NCBI RefSeq assembly: GCF_022201045.2
Contig: NC_068559.1
Span: 25,861,501-25,925,500, forward strand
Origin: Citrus sinensis
Lineage: Eukaryota; Streptophyta; Magnoliopsida; Sapindales; Rutaceae
Direction: 5' to 3'
DNA length: 64,000 bases
Below the pieces are notes generated by a model. It was not told the DNA's origin. It searched no databases and saw only the letters and a list, made by a program, of their open reading frames with translations. A program made the translations under genes and the position numbers. Positions 34,275-45,334 of the stretch are shown here, piece after piece (positions within the stretch are counted from its first letter, which is position 1; each line of letters starts with the position of its first letter).

Positions 34275-37200
34275 ATATATTGACAACCTAGGTTCGTATC
34301 CGAGGATAAGTACAGATCCTTGAGGACAATAATAGACGGCAATTAAACTTTGCGTTTCTTTCAAATATTCGATATTCCTCCATACATCCGGTGTCATATA
34401 AACGGGACGAATTTCGTCGCCGTAGCCGGTAAGTGCTAAAAGTTAAAGGCTTTCAGAATTATATACCGCTGCCTTCTCCAACTTGCTGAGCTTTCAGCTT
34501 TGCACTCTTGAATTCTGAATACGACATTAATTTTTGTAATTAGACTGACATTAACATTTAACCGGCCCGGCCGGGAACTTCAAGTTGTTAAATATGACAT
34601 GAACATTCAGTATCGGGAACCACGTTGTGTATAAAGTAAAGAAAATGCACAAGAAACTCTTTCAACATCATCAAATCAAGGGCCAGTGCACAACGCTGGC
34701 ATTTGCCTTGAGCTTTCTGAAACTGAAACTGAAACAGTAACAGCACAGATTGGCTGATAAAATACATAACTATAAATTATGGAGATAAAATTTTTGGAAT
34801 TAAAAAAGATTCCTGAAGTGGCAGAGTAAACTGGAGGATTGGTCATCAGATAGATGGAACAGACGCGTACACTACACAGGCAGTTGGAAATATTTATACA
34901 TGGAACTAACAAGAATCAGTCATACCCAACTCCTAAATTACATGACAAAACTAAAGATTCACAAAGCAGAACTGGATGAAGCGAGTGATCTTGTAAAAGA
35001 ATACAAAAGCCAAGAATAATGCACGAGAGAGCATGCCATGCTAAGTAAAAATTGCAGCTGCCAGTGCGGGGAAAGGCAGCTTTCCACATTAAGCAAGTAG
35101 AAACCCTCAGAACAACATAGTCAGGTGGGTATCTGAGATTATGCCTCCTTAAAACTCATAATCTCATTCCCCAGACAGGAAACCTAATGTACATTTGAGC
35201 AGAACATTTCAAATCCTCTCCATAAACCACAAAACTTTCATCCCTAATCACTTTTCTGGTATACAAAAACAGAGACAATGATCTATCTATCAATAAAAAT
35301 CCATCGAAAGAAACGGTACAAATGAAAATCAAATCTGATTACAACAAATTCATACTGCATGACAGAGGAAATGTACATGGAATGTGGCATCATGCCGTCA
35401 CCTGCAACATTCTCAAAACAACCAAAACGCTCAGTTCCAGCCCAATAGAATGATGCAGAAGTCCACAATTTACGACTCCCATGTGCAGGTAAACCTCACA
35501 ACTTACATAGACAATAATAATAATAAAGGTTAAAAAAAAAGGCACACTTCCAATGTTCCTTTATCTTTTATGTTGAAACTACAACTAGTTCTACACATGT
35601 TACAATAATCAATTACAAGTGAAACAATTCCAGGTTACAAATTACTAAAAGCTCATCACTGACTATCCTAAATCAGTTACACTGCATCAAATGTAAACAC
35701 AATTGTGCCTCAAAGTCAGTACAACAGTCTTACAAGCTCACAGCGAGCCACAAATAGTCAAATAAATAATGAAAGAGGCCTTTACATGTGATGGACCTAA
35801 TACATGTAACTCAATTTTACAAAAACATGAGATGATGCTTTACAAAATGGTATATAAACCTATTAAACAAAATCCTTTCCATTTTTTGACAATTTCATGG
35901 CTTCAACTATTTCTAGGCATTCTCTTCCAGGAGAGCAGTTCACACATTCTTAAGGGCCGCTCGAGGGGGCAAAAAAGTGAAAGCCAAAATTGTCAAGGCT
36001 TGTTTGCACACTTGACAGACCAAAGCCAATATTTGAGAAAGCGAATGAATGCAGCCCAACAAACACATCTTCCTTGGTTGCTACTCCACTCCCTGAATAT
36101 GGTGATAAAAAGAAAGCCCCCATGTCAATAGACTTGGAAAAAGAAAACCTACCAGCCAAAGAGGCCACTAAACTTTCCTCAAAGAGCACTACATGATTTT
36201 AGTACCATATTCCTACAATCAATGAATCAATCACAATCACCCATGAATGGGGACCTCATGTAAGTCCTACATGATAAACAGCCCAGATTTCATAACAGGG
36301 AAGTAAAGCCCTTAACTGGAAGGTGTTTTGCTCTCTTTGATCAGATAGCATATCAAACTCAAGTACGTCCAAATCCACCCATTCATAACAAAAGTTTAAG
36401 GGAATCACACTTCTACAAAACACAAATACATTATTTGCCATGTGAATTTACTAAAACTACCGTACCCGGCTGAAACTCACAACACCAGATATGAGAACTT
36501 TTCATTCTAGGATAAACCATAATAAAATAATATCATACACTAGAAATTAGGTAAAACTTTCTATTATACTAGTTACCACCAAAATAACGGAACTTCTAAA
36601 ATATATAATGATTTGGAAGATAGTTCTTTTATGGCTAAAATAGTGTTTTCGAAGAAGAAACAAAAGTTCAAATAGCTGTTTTAATATTTAAAAGTATATT
36701 GATCTTCAAGAGAACTAATCAAATTAAAATAACTAATTGAAACTTCAAAGAACAATCACAAACAATCAGTAGAAAGAAAAAGAAAGAGGGAAGCAAGAAA
36801 AGAAAGCAGCCAACCATGCCTTCAAGAAAAGCTTCTCTCTCTCTCTCTCTCTCATTTTTCTTCGTGATTTTTTTTCTTCTTTTCGAGTAAAACCAAAAAG
36901 ATTTTATCCGAAGGACAAGAAAAAGATATAAAAAAATTCAAAAAGGTGAACAAGCAATCCACTGAACCAGCAAACGAATCAAACAAAAACAGAAGCACCA
37001 AAAAACAAACACTACTCACGACTTCAAGAAAAGCTTTAAGAATCAGATTCTTAGTTGACATTCACTAAGATACGAAAGAGAAGATTGGAAGCCACTTACT
37101 AGACCAACAACTCCAAAAATTGGCCACCATATCCACTTATCCTTACCCCCAATTCCAAGCGAAAAAACCTAAAAGAATTTAACATTCCAAGTAATCCACC

Positions 37201-38331
37201 AGTCCATAAGCATAAGCAGCACCACACATACATTGTGGATATAATTCAAAATGGGAGGATGAATAACATAGACTTTAATAAATAGTTACGATGCCCTAGC
37301 AATATTTGAAACATTGCTAGTATGACTTGCTGATCAAATAAAACTCACTTGAAAAGAAAATAATAAAGGCATGCTACATATCAGCTGTTGCTTCTTCTGA
37401 GGAAGGTCAATTTGATGGGAAGATACAAAGACCACATATTAAACATTGTCAAGTCCGAGAGAAACCCCTGAAGTAGGACTTCATTTTCTAAGATAAGACT
37501 AAGAATCATTAATTAGTTGACCATCAGTGGTTCGCACAGAAGGAACAACATCCTCCATCTTGACTTCTTCATATGTCAGCATCATCAGCACCATCAGTAA
37601 GACTCAACTATTCTAATAAAAGACAGATGAATTCTAATTCCAAATTCAAATCTAAATGTCATTTGAAGTGATACAAAGGACCCAGAAGGCAGAAGGACAC
37701 AGCTATCACATGCATCGGTTTAAATATTAAAGTCATGCACTGACTCAGACTTACGAGCACCCTTTAAATACAATCCCAATAAAAATAATGGGTTGGCATG
37801 GAAAAAAAACCATATTCTATAATCAACTATAAAAAACCATATTCTATAATCAACAACTACGAGAAGACACAGGTGTAGAAAGCAATACGGACAACTAATT
37901 CAAACTATGATATAATTAGAGTAGGCTTTGTAACATGTGACCAGAAGCCCCAAAACCATTGTCTCAGAAATAGATTCAGTAGAATAAATATAAAGCCATT
38001 GGGATACTCGGCAAGGATATCAAGAGTCCAACCCTAGATAGAATATCCCCATTGGCATGCAACTCAAAGTCACTCATCATTTTTTAACAAACAAATAAGT
38101 GTTGGCAGTAACGTTTATAGAATGCAGTACGAAAGAATAGAGAATCTATGCTTCCCTTCTACAAATATGAGAACTTACTTTTCCCTCAAGAAACCACTCT
38201 GCATTTAGGCCACAGTAACCAGGAAAAGCGATAGGTAGAAGCATTGTAACAACCCAAGAGCAATACAGTAAGATATAGAGAATATGAGGTCTTGTATGAC
38301 ATGCCACGGAAGAATGAAAAGCGTGACTCTG
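34275..38331. other. Non-coding stretch downstream of CFIm68-B, unit B
   Basis: Counterpart of about 14570-18695 in unit A, with high identity and small indels. No coding gene found. The CFIm68 3' UTR donor (AAAA|GTAAGT) is conserved near 38178, and the (TC)n tract near 36835-36853 is longer than in unit A. Confidence 0.4.
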
Positions 38332-40299
38332 TCACTCTGATGGTAGCCGTCTCCTCTTCCCATAGTCCACATCTCTCGATCGAGATCTGTGGTCTTCATC
38401 TGGGATTGCTCCGGACCTGCTCCGAGATCTTGAAGACGATTGCCCCCTGTCCCAGTTGTCATCATAAGTTGAGTCACGATCTCTTTGTCGACGATCACGA
38501 TAACTATCTTTTTCTTCCCTGTGTCTGTGATCTCTGTGATCCCTTTCAGATCTGTCCCAGTCTTGTTCCCTCTCCTCTCGGTGCCTCCTATCTGTGTTCC
38601 CAGACCAGTCACGCTCAGAACCACGATCCTTTTCCCGGGAGGCAGTAGTTGACCTTGCTCCTTTTTCATGACTTGCCTCCCCATATCCATAATCAGAAGC
38701 ACCATCATCACCACCATAACTTGACTCCCTTGTCCTTCGTCCATGTTCCTCTCCCAACCATCCACCCATGCTTGAGTCAGTCCACATCCCTGGATGCGGT
38801 CCATCCATTCCAGAAGAACCCATCATACCCATCCCATTAGCTGCCATTCCTCGGTTAAAGAATGCTGGGTTGACATGAGGAGCCACCCCAGCAAGGCCCA
38901 TTGCATTAACAGCAGGAAATGAAGGAAGCATACCAGGAAAACCTGGACCCGAAAAACCTCCATAACCACCTCCTCGACCCATGTATGTTGGATCAAACCC
39001 TCCCATCATATTCTGTGGATGCATCATACCACCCGCAGGACCCCCAAAGCCAGGACCTGCAAGGCCTTGTCCATAACCTCCACCAGCAGCATGTCCAACA
39101 CCGCTTCCAGCTCCAGAACTACTCCCAATCATGTTCCTTGCACCCATGGGCCCTCTTCCCCTCATCGCTCCACCACCAGGACCTCTGTTGGGTACACCCT
39201 GCCCACCTCGTCCCCAGCCACCCCTTCCAAAATTCCTACCTCCATCACCACTCTGATAATTCGTGTTACCACCTCTCCCACCACCGTCGTTCATAGGTCT
39301 GCTTCCCTGATTCTGTGACTGAGGTTGGCCTTGGTTTTTGTTCATGTAAGAAGCTCCCATCTGTTTCAATGTTTGAGGAGAAGCAAAAGCCACAACACAT
39401 GGTCGTCCATTGAAAACATGACCATTCATTCCATCTTTGCACGCAGCTGCAGCAGCTGCATCAAAGAATTCGACTTGGCAATAACCTTTGGATTTACCAC
39501 TAGCTCTCTCATCAAAAAACTTAATCTCCTTGGCCCTTCCATACTGAGACAAAACACTTTCAAGCTCCGCATCAGTTGTCCACCAATGTAATTCTCCCAC
39601 AAACAGCATTGTCCCACCATTCTCTAGAGGAGGCCGGATTTGATTCTCATTCACCATTACACGATTGACATTTGCATTTACACCCATTTGATTAGCTGGA
39701 ATCAGAGCACCTTGAGGACCAGCAGCACCGGGATTTAGCACAGGTGCAGGCTCATTGGCTACTCTTCCCGGCATATTAGAAGGATCAACTCCAGTTCTTG
39801 AGGGACCTGACGTAGACCCTTGAAAACCCATATTTCTAACATGGGCATCATGAGTTGTCTCTTGGACACTCCCTTTTTGTGAAACAGAAGCTCCATCTGG
39901 GTAATTACCAGATCCCATGTTTGGTCTGTTGACAGCAACCTGCACATCATTTTGAGCAGGAAAGTGAGACCCAGCATTGGTGTACTTTCCTTCAACAGAA
40001 ACCCCAGGGATGTTTGACCCTTGTGAACCCCCAACTTGAACTCGTTGCTCGGGAACATCAGTTTTCTTAACTTGAAGTCTTCCATTGCCCACACCAGCGG
40101 ATGGGGGAGGTGCCTCAGGCTGCTGAAACTGCAATAAACCATCTCCGACATTAACATCATTATATAGATCATCATACTCATCATCTTCTCCCATCAACTC
40201 TTCATCTGCAAGAGCAGGTATAGCTCCACCTCCCTGATACTGCATCTTTTGAGCCCCTCCATACTCGTCCTCCTCATAATCTATTTGTTCTTCAGCCAT
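38332..40299 (-). CDS. CFI68: CFIm68/CPSF6-like RNA-binding protein, copy B
   Basis: Duplicate of the gene at 18696-20672, intact, 655 aa from the start chosen here. The architecture is the same: acidic N-terminus, one RRM (RNP2 LFVGEL, RNP1 KGYCQVEF), Gly-rich middle and RE/RD/RS-rich end. By eye about 23 of 658 aligned positions differ from copy A. Most are in low-complexity parts; one is in the RRM (V to A, copy A residue 259) and one lies in the RS end (SRSRSRSR to SRSRSRSG). Start: the codon matching copy A's first ATG is GTG here (40306-40308), so translation must begin three codons later at MAEEQIDYEE. The 5' UTR intron is conserved (40314-40979). Confidence 0.88.
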   Translation of the reverse strand: MAEEQIDYEEDEYGGAQKMQYQGGGAIPALADEELMGEDDEYDDLYNDVNVGDGLLQFQQPEAPPPSAGVGNGRLQVKKTDVPEQRVQVGGSQGSNIPGVSVEGKYTNAGSHFPAQNDVQVAVNRPNMGSGNYPDGASVSQKGSVQETTHDAHVRNMGFQGSTSGPSRTGVDPSNMPGRVANEPAPVLNPGAAGPQGALIPANQMGVNANVNRVMVNENQIRPPLENGGTMLFVGELHWWTTDAELESVLSQYGRAKEIKFFDERASGKSKGYCQVEFFDAAAAAACKDGMNGHVFNGRPCVVAFASPQTLKQMGASYMNKNQGQPQSQNQGSRPMNDGGGRGGNTNYQSGDGGRNFGRGGWGRGGQGVPNRGPGGGAMRGRGPMGARNMIGSSSGAGSGVGHAAGGGYGQGLAGPGFGGPAGGMMHPQNMMGGFDPTYMGRGGGYGGFSGPGFPGMLPSFPAVNAMGLAGVAPHVNPAFFNRGMAANGMGMMGSSGMDGPHPGMWTDSSMGGWLGEEHGRRTRESSYGGDDGASDYGYGEASHEKGARSTTASREKDRGSERDWSGNTDRRHREEREQDWDRSERDHRDHRHREEKDSYRDRRQRDRDSTYDDNWDRGQSSSRSRSRSGAIPDEDHRSRSRDVDYGKRRRLPSE

Positions 40300-40313
40300 C
40301 GAATGCACTTAAG

Positions 40314-40979
40314 CTGACCAAGTTATATCAAAATAAAGAAATATTATCTCTATTCCTCCCATGCAGAACTATGAACAAAGATAAAAGACCATTCAAAATT
40401 GTTCTGCTTCTCTACATCAACAGGTTTTAGAGCCAAAGATCACCCATATTAAAGACTAACATAGCTCAAATTTAAGAAGAATGTGATTCATATGTATAAA
40501 CACATAATCAACACTTATTAATACAAAAGATTCACTACCCACCAAGGAATACATTTAAGAACCATAAGAAACACTTCACCATCCATCCTATAACATCACA
40601 AAAAAACACAAATCTGCAACACCCGCCTGGTAAAATTACATGAATTACACAGAAACCCTACCCACAAGTGCAAAAATAACATAAATAGGACAAATCTCCA
40701 ACACCCACTTCATAAAGTCAAAAGGACACAAATCCTTAAAAACCTTTCAAATTACATCATACAGTAAACAAAAAATTACATTTATATAACAAAAAATTAC
40801 ATATATATTTCCCTAAAATGAAACTGAAGAACATCCGGATAAGAAAAAATAATAATAATAAAACGCAGAATCGAATCGGGTTTTATTTAGGTACCCTTAC
40901 TCTTATCCCCTCTGAAGATGTGTGTTTTATTAACCCTTTAGCTTAAAAAACTAACAGCGCTTGAGCAAATTGTATTCAC
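40314..40979 (-). other. Predicted 5' UTR intron of CFIm68-B
   Basis: Same splice sites as in copy A: donor AAAG|GTGAATAC, acceptor TTGGTCAG just before the coding start. A small AT-rich insertion relative to A is seen near 40775-40810. Confidence 0.5.
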
Positions 40980-41527
40980 CTTTCTCTTGTTCTTTGATTT
41001 CTGTTTGTAACTTTGCTTTCTGCGCTGGTTGCACAGTGAAACCCTTATGGATTTGATTCAGGTTTCGTCTTTCCCAGTCGGGCGAATGGCCAATTACATG
41101 ATATCTCAAGTCCCTATAGATTTAATTTAATATTAGTTAAATAAATTTTTAACCAGGCTTCTCGTAATTTCCAATATTTTATAATGGAGAGTTTTTGCCG
41201 AACTCAATTTCATGCTATTTTCATATTTTTCATTTGTGTAATTACACATTTTACTAGCATATAATTTCCTCAAAATGAAATATTTTATGACATTAGAAAA
41301 TAAAATTTTGGAATATAGACTTTTTACATCTTAACGTTTCAACTCAAATAATGTATTACATAAAGTTATTAAATCATTGACTCTTAGATGTATTATTATA
41401 ACATTTACTTGATTGATAACTCATCGCTTAACATAAAATTTTATGTTGCTTAGTACTATTAATATTTTAAATTAAATATTATCCCATTAACTAATTATTA
41501 TTATTATTATTAACTAAGCATTAACTC

Positions 41528-41736
41528 TTAGACATTTTCACTTAGGAAGTTTGTTTGATTTGTCTCGAACGAACAGTCCAACAGTAGTAAAGGACAAAAA
41601 TAACATTAAATAAATAAATCTTACCATACCAATGGGCCTTTACTCTAATGAGAGAAGTCTTACATTTATAATGTCGAGTGTAAGAGTTCGAGCCTCTATA
41701 AGAGTATTATGGAGGTTAGTTTCAGTATTCCCTCAA
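41528..41736. other. Spacer right of unit B
   Basis: AT-rich. Includes a stretch with GAGTTCGAGCCTC (about 41686), which looks like a tRNA B-box and may be a SINE remnant. No coding signal. Confidence 0.3.
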
Positions 41737-43385
41737 TTATCAACTAACTGAGTGGAGACAGTCTCTCCGTTACGAAATGTGAATGGAATAGATACCCCTC
41801 GAATATTATAGAGGGTTTAAAGTATTTGGTCAAGTACTTCAGTGAGTTAATATAATGTGAATAGAGTAGTCATCCCTTGAAATATTGTAATTGTAATATT
41901 TGATGAAATATCAACTAACTGAGTGGAGACAGTCTCTCCCTTACGAAATGTGAATGGAGTAGGCACCCCTCGAATATTATAGAGGGTTTAAAGTATTTAG
42001 GCACTCCTTGAAATATTGTAATTGTAATATTTGATGAAATATCAACTAATTGAGTGGAGACAGTCTCTCCTTTACAAAATGTGAATGGAGTAGGCACCCC
42101 TAAAATATTATAGAGGGTTTAAAGTATTTGGACAAATATTTTAGTAAGTTAATATAACGTGAATGGAGTAGGTACTGAAATATAAGTGTGCAACCCAAGA
42201 GGGGGGTGAATTGGAATTTTAAAATTTATCCTAACAAATCCACACAACAAGCAATCTAATGTCTTAACAATAATTGAAAACAATAAGTTCAATTATAGCA
42301 CAATAATTAAATAGTAAGGGAGAAGAGAAACAAACACACGAATTTTTACGTGGTTCGGCAATCCCCGCCTACGTCCACGCCTCCAAGCGATTCAAGCTCG
42401 AGGATTTCACTATCTAAGCCTTTCCAAGGCTTTAACGATTACAATTGACTTCGAGGTGTCAATGAACATTTACAACAAGAGATTATATCTCCAATCTCTT
42501 CACTCAAGTGTCTCACACACTCAAACTCTTACAAATGAATTGAAGAAATGAAAGTTACAATAAAACTCACTCAATGAGTAGATATTCAAAGATGAAGAAC
42601 AATGAATGATTCAATGATTTGTGTTTTGCAAGTTGAAGGCTCAAGATATCACGTGTGCTTTTTGTTTTTGTTTGTTGGAGAGCTTCAAAATGAGTTGGAT
42701 TTGAGTTCTTATAGTTTGAGCTCGAAAACTAGCCGTTACTCACATTCCAGGCGTATCCGGTTTGCCGTTTATGGAATTCAGTAAGCCGGATTTATGTTAC
42801 TGTTAAGGCAAAATTCAAAATTTTGCCTAACCGGCTTGCCGGATTCGGAATCCGGTAAGCCGTTTTCGTTCTGGATACATTCTGCCCCGAATCCAATTTT
42901 TCGGTTTTTATAACCGGTAAGCCGGATGCTACAGTAACCTGCTACAGTGAAATTTTTCTTAAATTTTCAGTTTGACCTCAAAACTTTATAAAACTGTAGT
43001 ATGGCTCAAAATGTTATGAAATTTTACAAATAGGTCCAATTTCAGAATTTCTAAGTAATGCTTCGTTAATCCCAAAACTTTTTGAAATTATGATTTTGCC
43101 CAAACTTTGTGAAATTATAAAATAACCCAAAAATATTTAAATAGTTTCAAATAGATCCAAATCTGAAATTTAAAACACTATCAAAGATTTTGAAATTACT
43201 TTCATTTTAGTCCAAAATGCTTTAATTCCATAACATCATTTTCTTATTATAAAAGCACAATTCATAAATCTTTACTTAATAAATACATGTGGTTTGTTAT
43301 CATCAAAATTAATATTTATAGCCATATAGGTTAACAGGTACCTCTTAAAATATTGTAATTGTAATATCTAATGAAATATCAATAA
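41737..43385 (+). repeat. Tandem repeat of ~170 bp, three copies, the last split by a solo LTR
   Basis: Units begin with ATCAACTAACTGAGTGGAGACAG at about 41737, 41910 and 42043. They pass through GAATGGAGTAGGCACCCC and end near ATTGTAATTGTAATATTTGATG. The middle copy has lost ~40 bp. The third copy is interrupted at 42176 and resumes at 43337. No coding signal. Confidence 0.8.
42176..43336 (-). mobile_element. Solo LTR of the same copia-type family, copy 2
   Basis: Starts TGAAATATAAGTGTGCAACCC and ends CATATAGGTTAACA (TG...CA). Flanked by the perfect 5-bp duplication GGTAC (42171-42175 and 43337-43341). The reverse complement matches copy 1 at its start (TGTTAA...GATGATAACAAAC) and end (CACCCCCCTCTTGGGTTGCA), and in the AGGCGTGGACGTAGGCGGGG block. 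It is therefore a solo LTR in the opposite orientation, about 280 bp shorter. Confidence 0.88.
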
Positions 43386-45334
43386 CAATCTCTGTATAAC
43401 AAAAAAAAATAAAAAATCTTACCATAAAGATTGAGGACAAGAGATAAAGCCAAAAGGGGTAGTAAAGTTATTTAGGATGTGATGATAGCGATGTATCATG
43501 TCTATAATGTACTGTCCAAAATTGTGTTAATAATAAGATTGACAAGGGGTATTATATTATCTTAGGAAAAATTAACAAAGTTTCCGCCTTCTAATTGGAT
43601 AATAGGTAACCAAATTTCTATTCACTTATTTATTTTCCAATGTTGCCCTTCAACTTTAAAGTCTGAATTTGGATTATGAAGATCTTAAAATAAAATGTTT
43701 AGAGAAGAGCTTAAAGGCATACCTTCCCTTGGTCTTTTTATTCAGTCAAGACGATGAAGGAAGGCAGGAGACTTGCAGAGTGACATTGAAATACTGACAA
43801 ATGTGGATGAGAAATAAAAGCCCTTCGCACGTGTATATGGGGCTTTTTTTCCCACGAGTTTCTAATTGTAAGTTGCACGACAAATGTCGGTGCGAAATAA
43901 ATCATGTCATGATGCATCTCTTTCTCGCTTTTAACATTTTCGGGAAAATTCTATTAATAACTTAAAAGTCAATTTCAAAAAGTATTTAATTCACCCATTT
44001 TTTTCAGCAGTAAAAAAATAGCAATAAGGTTGTCAAATTATATAGGCAATCCACATGTCAATCGCCTGTTCATTAGCCGTGGGTTGGATTTTTTACTTGT
44101 CGATTGGTTTTTCATCGTTCATGATAAGTTATTCAAGGATTAATCATTGTCCAATTTTTTTTTTACAAGTAGACTACTTTTATACTTATATATAACTTTA
44201 AGGAGTCCGACTTTAATATGTCAAGGACACCATATTCGACAATCTAAACAAAGTTAAATAGTTAAAAAAAATTAATAAAAATCAACAATATGAGAGCATT
44301 TAAAATTATTCAGATTGTGAGATACGACGTCTTTAAGCCACAGCTACTTTCATAAATTTCCTAAGTGCAGATACGAAGACGAAAAGAAATTGGACGCAAG
44401 CTTCTCACCTATATCGATCAGAGTCCCACCTTCAGGTTGGTAAATGTCTGGTTTAAGTAACCTCTTTTTTTCCCCAAAGGATTAGTTTTAGGTAACTTGA
44501 AGCATCTATCTTACAAAAGCATAATTTTCCCATTTGTTTTTGTAACAAAACTCCATCCTAAACGGTGATGTGAGCTTAAAATTGGTATTGTCAGGAGAGC
44601 GATGCAACCACCCGCAAGACATAAGTTTCAGGTTTGTAAAATCATAACTGTACAATCATAATTGGCACATAAATCTTTACCAACCATAAAGCTCCAGCTG
44701 CATATGGTGCTACATTGACCTGGGCTAGATATGTAATCCACAGCAATTGCGATTTCTAAAAATAATCATCATTATACAAGTTTCCTCTTTCCTGAATGAT
44801 TAATGTACAGAACATGTACCTCAAAAAGAATTTAAACCGAGGGAATTCACATAAACAAATTTCTAACTCAAAGTACTACTTCTTCCATTACTCCAAACAA
44901 TATCACCTAAACTTCCTACCTCAAAACGTACTTGGTGAAATAATCTCTCCCAACCAAAAGGAAAAAAAGGGGTAAAAATAAAAAATTTATCCATCCTTCT
45001 AAGCTGAATACTTCATATGCAGTTTCAGCTCAGTCCCGGTTTACCAATTTGATAATTCTCTTGTGTTCCGAAAGTGCCAGCAGGGCTTACCCCTTCCTAC
45101 CATTCAATGAAGAAAACCCGGTCTACCCCTTATCAAAGAATCAACACAGGAAATCCATTTTTCTTTTTCTCTCAACTGAGCAGCATCTAAACTGAACACT
45201 TTTTACCATGAGTACATGTTAACACCCAGCAAAGATGTGAGGAGTGACGTCAGCATAGGTTTGAGGCAACTCATGTAACCACATAAGGAAATGCTTTCAT
45301 TCTCCTAAACAATCAGCTGAAATTGGCCTTTGAA
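43386..45334. other. Spacer and ARP3 3' flank
   Basis: No gene seen. The part close to 45334 presumably contains the ARP3 3' UTR, transcribed leftwards. Confidence 0.45.

Larger units (their letters stand above)
24780..41527. repeat. Tandem duplication unit B (AGP-B and CFIm68-B)
   Basis: Direct copy of 11830-21905, enlarged from ~10 to 16.7 kb by insertions: a hAT element at 24868-25592 and the nest at about 27467-34274. Both genes are intact. It lacks the ~0.8 kb that unit A has at 12150-12975; the join in B reads CACATAGATAATATTAG around 25820, with a short ATA(A) microhomology. Because the insertions are in B only, they followed the duplication. Confidence 0.9.
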
